64,000 nt of DNA from Bradyrhizobium sp. 132 (lineage in GTDB: Bacteria; Pseudomonadota; Alphaproteobacteria; Rhizobiales; Xanthobacteraceae), in NCBI RefSeq assembly GCF_023074185.1, contig NZ_JADPKY010000158.1:1-64000 (forward strand), in the 5' to 3' direction. Below, in pieces: positions 9,005 through 17,732 of the stretch. The notes below the pieces were generated by a model. The model did not search any database. It had not been told where the DNA came from and saw only the letters and a program-made list of their open reading frames with translations. The position numbers and the translations under genes were made by a program. Numbering within the stretch: the stretch's first letter is position 1; each line of letters begins with the position of its first letter.

Positions 9005-9922
9005 CTATTCCGGCAGCGGAATGAACTCATGTTCCTGAGGAACCCCCGCGAAGCGGCCGGTTTTCCAGTCCTGCTTGGCCTGCTCGATCCGCTCCTTGCT
9101 GGAGGAGACGAAATTCCACCAGATGTGGCGCGGGCCCTCCAGCGCATCTCCGCCGAGAAACATCATCCGCGTGGCCTTGAGCGCCTTCACCGTAATGCGG
9201 TCGCCGGGCCGGAAGATCAGCAGTCGCGGCCCCTCATAGCGCTCGTTCGCGATCTCGATCTCGCCGTCGACCACGTAGATCGCGCGCTCTTCGTGATCGG
9301 GGTCGAGCGGTACGATCGCGCCCGCGACCGCCGTGACCTCGGTGTAGAACCAGGGCGATACCATCGTAACAGGCGAGGTGGTGCCGAAGGCTGAGCCCGC
9401 GATCACCTTCGCGGTGAAGTCGCGCTCGGAAATCATCGGCAGATCGCCGGCCCCATAATGCTGGAACGACGGCGCGATCTCTTCGGAGCCCGCCGGCAGC
9501 GCGATCCAGCTTTGCAGGCCCAGCATCTTCTGGCCCGACGCGCGCTGCACATCCGGCGTGCGCTCGGAATGCGCGATGCCGCGGCCGGCCGTCATCAAAT
9601 TCATCGCGCCGGGCTGGATCACCTGGATGTTGCCCTCGCTGTCGCGATGCATGATCGAGCCGTCGAACAGATAGGTGACGGTGGCAAGCCCGATATGCGG
9701 ATGGGGCCGCACGTCCATTCCCTTGCCGGAGACGAACTGCACCGGCCCGAAATGGTCGAAGAAGATGAAGGGCCCGACCATCTGCCGCTTGCCATGCGGC
9801 AGCGCGCGCCGCACCGCGAATCCGTCGCCGAGATCGCGGGTACGCGGCACGATAACGAGATCGAGCGCGTCGCAGGACATGGGATCGCCAAGCACGGGAT
9901 CGTTCGAGGGTTGCCAGCTCAT
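9005..9922 (-). CDS. pirin family protein
   Basis: Bicupin protein of the pirin family. The metal site is recognisable from RPHPHIGLATVTYLFDGSIMH and the following GRGIAHSERTP segment. Members include quercetin-2,3-dioxygenase-like enzymes and regulators, so the activity cannot be fixed. The start at 9922 is preceded by AAGGAG at good distance and gives 305 aa. It lies upstream of purC in the same direction; a shared transcript is possible but no functional link is known. Confidence 0.88.
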   Translation of the reverse strand: MSWQPSNDPVLGDPMSCDALDLVIVPRTRDLGDGFAVRRALPHGKRQMVGPFIFFDHFGPVQFVSGKGMDVRPHPHIGLATVTYLFDGSIMHRDSEGNIQVIQPGAMNLMTAGRGIAHSERTPDVQRASGQKMLGLQSWIALPAGSEEIAPSFQHYGAGDLPMISERDFTAKVIAGSAFGTTSPVTMVSPWFYTEVTAVAGAIVPLDPDHEERAIYVVDGEIEIANERYEGPRLLIFRPGDRITVKALKATRMMFLGGDALEGPRHIWWNFVSSSKERIEQAKQDWKTGRFAGVPQEHEFIPLPE

Positions 9923-9989
9923 GGTGGACTCCTTTTGGCTTTTTCGAGCTAAATCGTAGCAGGATTTCGTTCGGCCGTCGCCCCAAAGC

Positions 9990-10113
9990 CCGGCCACATA
10001 CTCCGCCGTCGTCGTCCGCGAAGGCGGACGATCCAGTACGCCGAGGCCTATCGATTCAAAACTGTCTCGGATTACTGGACGCCCGGTCAAGCCGGACCAT
10101 GACAGCGGTGGGC
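9990..10113. repeat. probable dispersed intergenic repeat
   Basis: The sequence around CCGCGAAGGCGGACGATCCAG and TACTGGACGCCCGGTCAAGC has the look of the intergenic elements frequent in Bradyrhizobium. It lies between divergent genes. The assignment rests on style, not on a second copy within this window. Confidence 0.35.
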
Positions 10114-10204
10114 GCGCTAGCCCTGGCCTGAGGATGGTCCTTGAAAAAAGGAGCGCAACGAACGATGTTCGGCTGATTTCAATTGCGACTGATCGCACCG
10201 CCCG

Positions 10205-11266
10205 ATGACACTTGCCGCAACCGAGCTCGCCTTTCGCGCCGCCAGCGTCGCGCTGCTACTGGTGCTGGCGGCGTCACTGCTGCAGGACTTCCGCAATGTG
10301 TTGGCTGCCCGCCTCGGCGCGGCCTTCGCATTGGGCGCGGCCGCGCATGCTGTGAGCTACTCGTTGGATGTCACTTCGCGGATCCAGCTCTGGCATGCAC
10401 CGCTGATCGCATTGTCGACCGGCACCATGGTGGTGTTCTGGCTGTTCACACGTTCCCTGTTCGACGACGAGTTTCACCTCCGCTGGTGGCACGGATCGGT
10501 CTGGGCGCTGGTGGCGGCCTTCAGCTTCGCGGGCTGCGTCTGGATTGCACCCAGCGGCCATTTGCGGTTCTCCGTGACGGTGGTCAATCTGATCGTGCTC
10601 GGCTTCATTGCGCTTGCGATCGGGCAGACGATCGCCTCCTGGCCGGCTGACCTGGTCGAGCGCCGCCGCAGCGTTCGCGTCTTCATCGTCTGCGCAACCG
10701 CGCTCTATGGCGGGTTGAATGCGGTGCTCCAGATCGCCGTCGCCGGGCACCACGTCGGCGATGTCGCCGAAACCATCAATGCCGGCGGGCTCACCTGCAC
10801 CGTCGCGGCGATCGTCTATGCCATGATGCGCGTTGACGGGGCGGATCTGTTTCCGGCCGTTGCGGAGCCCGCACCGGCAGTCGTTTTCATTCAGCCTGCG
10901 GCCGATGACGCCGCCGATCAAAAGCTCATCGACGCCTTGATGCGGCTGATGGCGGACGAGCGAATCTATCGTCAGGAAAACATCACCATCGGGGTGCTGG
11001 CGGGCCGGCTGAAAATTCCGGAATACCGGCTGCGCCGGCTGATCAATCAGCGGCTCGGCTATCGCAATTTCAATGTGTTTCTGAACAATCACCGGATCGA
11101 GGAGGCCAAGGCCGCGCTCGCCGATCGCACCCAGGCCGAGGTTCCCGTCATCACCATCGCGATGGACGCCGGCTTCCAGTCGCTCGGCCCGTTCAACCGC
11201 GCCTTCAAGGCGGTCACAGGCGTGACCCCGACGGAGTATCGGCGGCTCAAGGCGGAAGCCGTCTAG
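10205..11266 (+). CDS. AraC-family regulator with membrane N-terminus
   Basis: Two-part protein: residues 1 to about 215 form six or seven hydrophobic helices, and residues about 245-353 are an AraC-type double helix-turn-helix (LAGRLKIPEYRLRRLIN, then ITIAMDAGFQSLGPFNRAFKAVTGVTPTEYR). Membrane-anchored AraC proteins of this kind sense an unknown signal and act on DNA from the membrane. The gene stands alone on the plus strand, divergent from the pirin gene, with a serine hydrolase gene 147 bp downstream that could be its target. The ligand is unknown. Confidence 0.86.
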   Translation: MTLAATELAFRAASVALLLVLAASLLQDFRNVLAARLGAAFALGAAAHAVSYSLDVTSRIQLWHAPLIALSTGTMVVFWLFTRSLFDDEFHLRWWHGSVWALVAAFSFAGCVWIAPSGHLRFSVTVVNLIVLGFIALAIGQTIASWPADLVERRRSVRVFIVCATALYGGLNAVLQIAVAGHHVGDVAETINAGGLTCTVAAIVYAMMRVDGADLFPAVAEPAPAVVFIQPAADDAADQKLIDALMRLMADERIYRQENITIGVLAGRLKIPEYRLRRLINQRLGYRNFNVFLNNHRIEEAKAALADRTQAEVPVITIAMDAGFQSLGPFNRAFKAVTGVTPTEYRRLKAEAV

Positions 11267-11413
11267 ACTATTAGCTCACTGAAATCACATCAGAATTTCA
11301 AATTCGGCTAGCCCCGGCCAGTTTCGACGAGGCCGTATTTCAAATCCCGCGAGCACCTTCGCCCGCATCCGGCTCCTTCTCCGCCACTCGCCCCCGAAGC
11401 TGGAGAAAGCCCC

Positions 11414-12841
11414 GTGACCCGCCGCCGCAAGATCATCCTCGCTACCACCGCCATCGCCCTTGCCGGCCTCGCCCTCGGCGCGGCGCGGGCCCGCGACGTG
11501 CCGAAGGTTGCCACCGGCTTCATCGCCGACACGCTCTGCTCGGAGACGTTCGTCTCCGGCCTCGATCCCATGCGCGACCTCGCCGAGACCACCGACGCGA
11601 TGCCAGGCGCGGGTCTGTTGGCCTGGGCGATGGATGTTCAGGTCGATCGCGCGCGTAGGGATGTCACCGTGAGCCTGTTCGGCATCGGCCGCAGCCATGC
11701 CGTCTATCGCGAGGGGCTCGGCTGCACGCTCGAGCACGGCCAGGGGACCGCCGACGTCGCGCTGCCGTCGAATGACAAGCAGCCCGCCTTGCTGCCCGAA
11801 ATCGCAGGTCCGGGACTCGTGCCGCCGCAAAGCGAGGGGCTGTCAGCCGCGCTCGACCGCGCTTTCGCCGAGCCCGCGCAACCGCCTTATCGCCGCACCC
11901 GCGCGATCGTCGTCATGAAGGCCGGGCGCATCGTTGCCGAGCGCTATGCTGATGGTGTCGGGCCGGAGACGCAGCTGCTCGGCTTCTCCATGACGAAGTC
12001 GGTGATGTCAGCGCTGACGGGCATCCTCGTGCGCCAGGGCAAGTTGAAGCTCGACGGGCCCGCGCCAATCGCCGCCTGGCAAAATCCGGATGATCCGCGC
12101 CATGTCATCACCGTCGATCAGTTGCTGCGTCACACCGCCGGCATTGCGCTCGGTAGTTCGTTGCAGGCCTCGCTCGGCTCCGCGCTCGAGCCGGTCAATG
12201 CCATGAAATACGCAGAGGACGATATGGCCAGCTTTGCCGAGCACGCGCCGCTTGCGACTGCACCCGGCACGGCGTGGAATTACCATGACGGCAACTTCCT
12301 CATTCTCGCGCATCTGATCCGTAACGCCGCCGGCGGCAAGCCCGCCGATGCGCTTGCCTTCGCGCGCCGCGAATTGTTTGCGCCGCTCGGCATGAACAAC
12401 GTCACGCTCCAGCTCGACGGAGCCGGCACGATCGAGGGCTCCGGCGAGATGCTGGCATCCGCGCGCGACTGGGCGCGCTTCGGCCAGCTCTATCTCAACG
12501 ACTGCGTCGCCGGCGGCAAGCGCATCCTGCCCGAGGGCTGGGTGAATTATTCGGCGTCGGCGACGCCCAACGCCTGGGTCGGTATCGGCGCCGGCTTCTG
12601 GACCAACCAGGGCGACAGCTTTGGCGCAAAGTTTCGCGTCACACATGGCTGGCCGCGCGATGCCTTCTTCGCCAAGGGCACGATCGGGCAGTACACGATC
12701 ATTATTCCCTCGGAACGACTCGTGATCGTCCGGCTCGGCCGCTCGCCGAACGCACCGCCGGAAGCGGACGGTGTGTTCGATCTGGTACGCGACGTAGTGG
12801 CAACGATGCACGACAAGGGAAAGGCGGCGTGGACGAATTGA
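11414..12841 (+). CDS. secreted beta-lactamase-family serine hydrolase
   Basis: A 475 aa serine hydrolase with a GTG start at 11414. RRRK followed by a hydrophobic stretch (residues 8-24) and an ARA junction suggests a signal peptide, so it is probably periplasmic. The catalytic SMTK is at residues 192-195, and WNYHDGN provides the tyrosine motif. The long N-terminal segment before the catalytic domain (residues 30-155) distinguishes it from the cytoplasmic paralog at 1907-3100. It is convergent with the MmgE/PrpD gene. Substrate unknown; penicillin-binding-protein-like esterases are the nearest relatives. Confidence 0.85.
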   Translation: MTRRRKIILATTAIALAGLALGAARARDVPKVATGFIADTLCSETFVSGLDPMRDLAETTDAMPGAGLLAWAMDVQVDRARRDVTVSLFGIGRSHAVYREGLGCTLEHGQGTADVALPSNDKQPALLPEIAGPGLVPPQSEGLSAALDRAFAEPAQPPYRRTRAIVVMKAGRIVAERYADGVGPETQLLGFSMTKSVMSALTGILVRQGKLKLDGPAPIAAWQNPDDPRHVITVDQLLRHTAGIALGSSLQASLGSALEPVNAMKYAEDDMASFAEHAPLATAPGTAWNYHDGNFLILAHLIRNAAGGKPADALAFARRELFAPLGMNNVTLQLDGAGTIEGSGEMLASARDWARFGQLYLNDCVAGGKRILPEGWVNYSASATPNAWVGIGAGFWTNQGDSFGAKFRVTHGWPRDAFFAKGTIGQYTIIIPSERLVIVRLGRSPNAPPEADGVFDLVRDVVATMHDKGKAAWTN

Positions 12842-12894
12842 GGTGCCCTCTTACGCGCCTCTTATCCTCCCCCTGGAGGAGAGAAGAGGGCCTA

Positions 12895-14262
12895 CTACCT
12901 CCCCAGCTCCGTCGCCTTTGCCACGCGATCGAACCGCTCCAGCGTCATGATCGCGTCCGCAAATTTCTCCGCGCGCGCGTTCAACACGGGCCGCGCCAGC
13001 GTCAAAAATTTCTGCTGCATCGCCTGCGCGTCGGGGAAGGAGGTCGGCTCTCCCGAGGGATCGGCGTAGAGCCGCTCATGCACGCCGTCGTCCGTCGTGA
13101 TACTCACGCGCGCGCCAAAGGGATGGGTGCGGCCGACTTCGAGCCGGTCGTCCTGCACCACGTCGAACTTGTCGGCGAGCGCGTCGATGGCGGCGTCCCC
13201 AAGGCGGGTGTAGTCGTCCCAGCCAAACGAGCCCTGGTCGAGCGCGAGCGCGCCGGTGAAGAACATCGAGAACTGGCCGCCGACGATCGAGGTGGGATGG
13301 CGCTTGGTCGCGGCGTCGCCGGTCAGCGTGATGCCGTTGCGGTGCAGGCCGATCTCCACGCGCTTGACCTGATCGGGCGTCAGATTGTGCTCGCGCCGCA
13401 TCGCGATCAGCGCGTCGATCGCAGCATGGGTGTAGCGGCAGCTCGGGTAAGGTTTTACGCCGATCTTCATCGTCTCATAGGTCTTGCCGAGCTCGGCGAC
13501 CGCCTTGTCGGGATGCGCATCGTCGGTGTAGCCGGCGAGCAGGCCATGCTTGCCCTCGACCGATTCCGTCGCGCCGACGAAATCGTTGCGCGCCAGCGTT
13601 GCTGCGATCACGCCGTTCATCGCGGCGGCGCCGACCTGGTAGCGCTTGTTCCAAGCGCCATTGACCAGAAATTGCAGCGAGCCCGCGGCCTGGCTGCCGG
13701 CGACGCCGAAAGCGGCGATGAGCTGTTGCTCGGAGAGGCCGAACAGCTTGCCGGCGGCCGCTGCTGCGCCATAGGTGCCGGCGGTGGCGGTGGGGTGAAA
13801 GCCGCGCGCATAATGCGAGGTCGGGTCGAGCGCGTTGCCGAGCCGGCAGCAGACTTCATAGCCCGCAACGATCGCGGTCAGCACGTCGCGCCCGGAGGCG
13901 CCGACCATCTCGCCGATGGCGAAGGCGGCCGGAACCACGGGCGCGCTCGGATGCAGCGAGGAATCGGCGTGGGTGTCGTCGAAGTCGAGGGAATGGCCGA
14001 GTGCGCCGTTGAGCAGCGCCGCGACCGCCGGCGTCCAGGTCTTGCTGTCGCCGAACACGGTGGAGTCGCCCTTGGCGTCGAGCGCGAGCGCCTCCAGCAT
14101 CTTCAGGATCGAAGGGGTCGATTCCGCTTCGCTGCGGGCCCGGATGGCGCTGCCGAGGAAGTCCAGCGTCAGCACTTTTGCCCGATCCAGCACTTTCGCC
14201 GGAATATCCCCGTATTTCAGGCTGGCGACATAGGCGGCGAGCGTTGCGGTTTCGTGGGCCAT
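12895..14262 (-). CDS. MmgE/PrpD family protein
   Basis: Member of the 2-methylcitrate dehydratase/aconitate decarboxylase fold. The N-terminal LDFLGSAIRARSE, the central SLDFDDTHADSSLHPSAPVVPAA motif and the GYEVCCRLG helix are diagnostic. At 455 aa it is full length. No other methylcitrate-cycle gene (prpB, prpC) is adjacent, so it is likely one of the many paralogs of unknown substrate rather than PrpD itself. The ATG at 14262 follows AAACACG with a weak Shine-Dalgarno. Divergent from the FUSC gene. Confidence 0.88.
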   Translation of the reverse strand: MAHETATLAAYVASLKYGDIPAKVLDRAKVLTLDFLGSAIRARSEAESTPSILKMLEALALDAKGDSTVFGDSKTWTPAVAALLNGALGHSLDFDDTHADSSLHPSAPVVPAAFAIGEMVGASGRDVLTAIVAGYEVCCRLGNALDPTSHYARGFHPTATAGTYGAAAAAGKLFGLSEQQLIAAFGVAGSQAAGSLQFLVNGAWNKRYQVGAAAMNGVIAATLARNDFVGATESVEGKHGLLAGYTDDAHPDKAVAELGKTYETMKIGVKPYPSCRYTHAAIDALIAMRREHNLTPDQVKRVEIGLHRNGITLTGDAATKRHPTSIVGGQFSMFFTGALALDQGSFGWDDYTRLGDAAIDALADKFDVVQDDRLEVGRTHPFGARVSITTDDGVHERLYADPSGEPTSFPDAQAMQQKFLTLARPVLNARAEKFADAIMTLERFDRVAKATELGR

Positions 14263-14385
14263 CGTGTTTCCTCGTTTTGGCGCGCAAGTTAAGCGGGCTG
14301 ATTTGGCCTTTCAAGCGGCCTCGGGACCGCGGGCATCAGCTATGCTTTTGGCGGCTTTACGAGGGTTGGACCGGGATACTCGACG

Positions 14386-15501
14386 ATGGCATTCGCAGGA
14401 GAGCTGTTCGACCGGGTCTGGTCGCGCAAGACCCAATTGGGGCTGGCGGTCCGGGTCACGGTGGCGGCCACCGGCGCCTACGCGCTCGCCACCGCGCTGC
14501 ATCTCTTGTTGCCGCTCTGGGCCGTCCTCACTTCCATCATCGTGACCCAGATGAGCGTCGGGCGCTCGCTGAAGGCGACACGCGACTACATGCTCGGCAC
14601 CATCGGCGGCGCGATTTATGGCGGCGCTATCGCGATCCTGATCCCCTATTCCGGCGAACTGGGCCTGCTGGGTCTTCTGGTGCTGGCCGTGGCGCCGCTT
14701 GCCTTTGTCGCATCGATCTATCCGAATCTAAGCTCTGCAACGGTGACCGCCGTGATCGTGCTCGTGCTTCCGTCGATGCATCATGCCGATCCCATGGCAT
14801 CGGCGATTGATCGCGTCAGCGAAGTTTCGGTCGGCGCGGTGACGGGGCTGCTCGTCTCGTTCCTGGTGCTGCCATCGCGCGCGGTGCGGCAAATCCGCGC
14901 CAGCGCGGCGAAGCTGCTCGAATTGATCGCAGAAGCCTTCAGCGAATTGCTCGCAGGCCTGACGCGCGGCCGGGACAATGATGCGCTGCATCGGATTCAA
15001 GATGGTATCGGCGCCGCAATGGTCGGCATGAATACCATTGGCGCCGAAGCTGAGCGCGAGCGCTCTGCGCGATTGTCGAGCGGGCCGGACACCGGCCCGT
15101 TGTTGCGCACGATCTTGCGGCTGCGCCATGACGTCGTGATGATCGGCCGCTCGACCGTGGTGCCGTTGCCGGTCGAGGTGCAGACACGGCTTGCCGTGCC
15201 GCTGACGGAAGTCTCGACCGTGATCGCACGGTTCCTGCGTTCGGCCGCTGCGGCCTTGCGCGAAGGCGGCGGCGCCCCGCCGATCCATCCCGTGCACGTC
15301 GCGCTTCAGCATTATGCCGAAGCGGTCGCCGCTGTGCGCCGGGACGGCCTGATTCGGGGCCAGCCGAGCGACACCGCGGAGCGCTTCTTCGCGCTGGGCT
15401 TTTCGCTGGAGCAGATGCACCAGAATCTCTGCGATCTCGACCGCGTCGTCGGCGAATGGTCGGAGGCGGCGGCCGACAAGCCCGCGCGCGCGGCGGAGTG
15501 A
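14386..15501 (+). CDS. FUSC family membrane protein
   Basis: Fusaric-acid-resistance/aromatic-acid-exporter-like membrane protein. Residues 20-165 contain about six hydrophobic segments with the characteristic Q(M)SVGRSL..T..Y.LGT.GGA motif; residues 170-371 form a soluble, mostly helical C-terminal part. At 371 aa it is a half-size FUSC protein with one membrane module. It would export small aromatic acids or other toxicants, by analogy only. It ends 2 bp before the last fragment codons of the remnant on the opposite strand (15503). Confidence 0.85.
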   Translation: MAFAGELFDRVWSRKTQLGLAVRVTVAATGAYALATALHLLLPLWAVLTSIIVTQMSVGRSLKATRDYMLGTIGGAIYGGAIAILIPYSGELGLLGLLVLAVAPLAFVASIYPNLSSATVTAVIVLVLPSMHHADPMASAIDRVSEVSVGAVTGLLVSFLVLPSRAVRQIRASAAKLLELIAEAFSELLAGLTRGRDNDALHRIQDGIGAAMVGMNTIGAEAERERSARLSSGPDTGPLLRTILRLRHDVVMIGRSTVVPLPVEVQTRLAVPLTEVSTVIARFLRSAAAALREGGGAPPIHPVHVALQHYAEAVAAVRRDGLIRGQPSDTAERFFALGFSLEQMHQNLCDLDRVVGEWSEAAADKPARAAE

Positions 15502-15513
15502 GCTACCGCCGCG

Positions 15514-15663
15514 TCAGGCCCTTGCCCTGCATACGCCAGAGCAGCAGGTCGATGCGAGTTTGACCGCGAGATCAAATTCCGCGACGAGCTTCAGCGTCTT
15601 CGGCAGCCCCAGATAGCTGAACGGACTGCGGAAAGAGTAGAAGAGGTCGACGGACAGGGTCAT
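15514..15663 (-). pseudogene. remnant of DsbA-family (HCCA) isomerase
   Basis: The ATG at 15661-15663 overlaps the stop of the DUF2867 gene as ATGA. The first 30 or so codons read MTLSVDLFYSFRSPFSYL, then LPKTLKLVAEFD. This is the N-terminus of a thioredoxin-fold 2-hydroxychromene-2-carboxylate isomerase/DsbA-family protein. The frame then shifts, and the sequence IDLLLWRMQGKGLTRR, typical of the C-terminus of the same family, follows in the next frame and ends at 15503. Some 150 central residues are missing. It is an internal deletion derivative of what was probably the third gene of the MATE-DUF2867 operon. Confidence 0.7.
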
Positions 15664-16148
15664 CGCGCCGGCTCCGCGATGCGTCCCATCATGCTGCGGG
15701 CCACAAGCTTGTGGAACGGCGTGATCAGGGTGAGATAGGCACGGCCGAGCAGATTGTTGGTCCGCACCAGCGTGGTCAATGTCACTCGCCGGCCCGCGGC
15801 ATCGCCGGCCACGTCGACGACGATGCGGAAGTCGAGATGAAAGTCGTCAAAACCCGCGACGAGCCGATCCGGGGTTTCGCTGAGGACCGGAAACAGGCCG
15901 ATCAGGCCGCCTAGCGCCGGCGCGCCTTCGCCTGATGTCTTCAGTCCGAACGGAGCCACCAGGACGTTGCGCAGGCGCACGAGCGCATCGATCCAGCGCG
16001 GTCCGTGCAGCACCATCCGTGTGCAGGCCTCGCGGGCGTCGAGCTGTTGTTTGCCAATCGCGACGCGAAAGGCGTCGATGAACTGCGCGCCTGATAGCAC
16101 GGCGTTGGCGTCGACCTCGTGAGTGACTTCGCGGACGGCTTCGGTCAT
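15660..16148 (-). CDS. DUF2867 domain protein
   Basis: 162 aa protein matching the DUF2867 pattern: YIDAF-like SGAQFIDAFRVAI, DARE.CTRMVL near residues 40-50, then FPVLSETPDRLVAGFDDFHLDFR and the closing LTTLVRTNNLLGRAYLTLITPFHKLV. This domain belongs to the polyketide-cyclase-like (START) fold and its function is unknown. The start ATG at 16148 overlaps the MATE stop (ATGA), so translation is probably coupled. The gene runs straight into the isomerase remnant with another ATGA overlap. Confidence 0.83.
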   Translation of the reverse strand: MTEAVREVTHEVDANAVLSGAQFIDAFRVAIGKQQLDAREACTRMVLHGPRWIDALVRLRNVLVAPFGLKTSGEGAPALGGLIGLFPVLSETPDRLVAGFDDFHLDFRIVVDVAGDAAGRRVTLTTLVRTNNLLGRAYLTLITPFHKLVARSMMGRIAEPAR

Positions 16149-17539
16149 TCCGCCAATTTGCGCGTCAACATCCGAAAGCGCAAGGTCAGAAGCCCGGCAT
16201 AGACGAACGATCCGATCGACAGTCCGATCCAGACACCGACCGCGCCGAAATCGGCCTGGAAGGCGAGCGACCAGGCGATCGGAAAGCCGACGCACCAATA
16301 GCCGATAGCGGCGAATACCAGCGTCATCCTGGTGTCATTGATGCCGCGCAGCGCGCCGCCCATGATGGTCTGGATTGCATCGGCGATGAAGAAGGTCGCG
16401 CCGACCAGCAGCAGCGTCGCGGTCAGCTCGACGGTCGCCATGCTCGCCTCGCCGCGCCCGAAGAACAGCCGTCCGAGCTGATAGCGGCCGAGGATGATCG
16501 CGACGGTCAGGGCCGAGACGAACGCGATCCCGATCACCGCTGCGACGACACCTGCGCGCTTCACCGCGAGCGGCTCACCGCGGCCGAAGGCGTGGCCGAC
16601 CCTCACCGTGGCCGCCATGCCGATGCCGAGCGGGACCATGAACAGCACGGCGGTGACCTGGAGCGCGATCTGATGCGCCGCGAGCGCCGTGGTCGAGATC
16701 AATCCCATCAGCAGTGCCGCCGACGAGAACAGGCCATATTCCAGCAGCAACGAGAACGAGATCGGGGCGCCGATCGCGATGAGCCGGCGCATCAGGGGCC
16801 AGTCGATCCGCCAGAGATGAGCGAGCAGACGATAGTCCGCGAACGGCTTGCGCAGCCCCGCAATGGCAAGCGTAGCAACGAAAGTGCCGAGATTGACCAG
16901 GGTGGTCGCAAGCCCCGCGCCGAACAGGCCGAGCTCCGGCAGGCCGAACAGGCCGTGGATCAGGGCATAGACCAGCGCGGCATTGAGCGGGATCGCGGCG
17001 AGCGTGATCCACAGCGGCGCCTGCGGCCGGTTCACCGCGCTCATCATGCTGCGCAGCGCGATGAAGCCCAGCGCCGGCGCGATGCCCCAGGCCAGCCCGT
17101 TCAGATAGCGCTGCGCGAGCACGGCCGAGTGCGGCGCTTGACCGAGCGCGACCAGGATGTGCTCGCCATAGAGCGGCGAGGCCATCATCGGCAGCGAGAT
17201 CAGGAGCGCGACCCACAGGCCGACGCGCAGGGAGCGGCGGATGCGCCTGACATCGCCGGCGCCGAAGGCCTGCGCGACCAGCGGCGAAACCGCTGCCATC
17301 AATCCGAGCCCAAAGGTGAAGCTGACGAAATAGACTGTATGAGCCAGCGCCGCCGCGGCGACCGCGGCCTCGCCGAGCCGCCCGATCAGCGCGAGATCGG
17401 TGGTGATCATCGCGATCTGCCCGAGCTGTGTCAGCATCATCGGCACGGCCAGTCGCAGCGTCTCGACGAACTCGTCGGCGAGAGGATCTGGCGGCACGCC
17501 GGCTTGCGGCTGCGAACGGGGCTGGACGGTGTCGAGCAT
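16145..17539 (-). CDS. MATE family efflux transporter
   Basis: Twelve-helix multidrug and toxic compound extrusion protein, 464 aa, with two MatE repeats of six helices (about residues 25-230 and 250-450). The first helix bears PMMLTQLGQIAMITTD and the equivalent position in the second half reads GAPISFSLLLEYGLFSSA. It would use a proton or sodium gradient to export cationic drugs or metabolites. It is first in a tightly overlapping minus-strand set with DUF2867 and the isomerase remnant. Substrate unknown. Confidence 0.9.
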   Translation of the reverse strand: MLDTVQPRSQPQAGVPPDPLADEFVETLRLAVPMMLTQLGQIAMITTDLALIGRLGEAAVAAAALAHTVYFVSFTFGLGLMAAVSPLVAQAFGAGDVRRIRRSLRVGLWVALLISLPMMASPLYGEHILVALGQAPHSAVLAQRYLNGLAWGIAPALGFIALRSMMSAVNRPQAPLWITLAAIPLNAALVYALIHGLFGLPELGLFGAGLATTLVNLGTFVATLAIAGLRKPFADYRLLAHLWRIDWPLMRRLIAIGAPISFSLLLEYGLFSSAALLMGLISTTALAAHQIALQVTAVLFMVPLGIGMAATVRVGHAFGRGEPLAVKRAGVVAAVIGIAFVSALTVAIILGRYQLGRLFFGRGEASMATVELTATLLLVGATFFIADAIQTIMGGALRGINDTRMTLVFAAIGYWCVGFPIAWSLAFQADFGAVGVWIGLSIGSFVYAGLLTLRFRMLTRKLAE

Positions 17540-17583
17540 GGCTATCCAATAGCATCGCAGGGCGACGAAAACATGGCCTCACT

Positions 17584-17703
17584 CTCGTGTCCCGGACGCG
17601 CGGAGCGCGAGCCGGGACCCAGAATCACGAGCGCTGTCTTTGCGGTATGGGCCCCGGCTCAGCAGCGCATCACTCGCGTGCTGCGCTGCGTCCGGGGCAC
17701 GAG
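17584..17703. repeat. 120 bp repeat with inverted ends
   Basis: The ends CTCGTGTCCCGGACGC and GCGTCCGGGGCACGAG are inverted copies with a single mismatch. It lies between MATE and murA, contains no gene, and resembles the other non-coding intergenic elements here. Confidence 0.65.
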
Positions 17704-17732
17704 ACCATCTCAATCCAGAAGTGGAAGCCGCC

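Noticed and set aside
12829..14292. 487 aa open frame opposite the MmgE/PrpD gene
   Set aside because: Antisense of a well-supported gene; no motifs.
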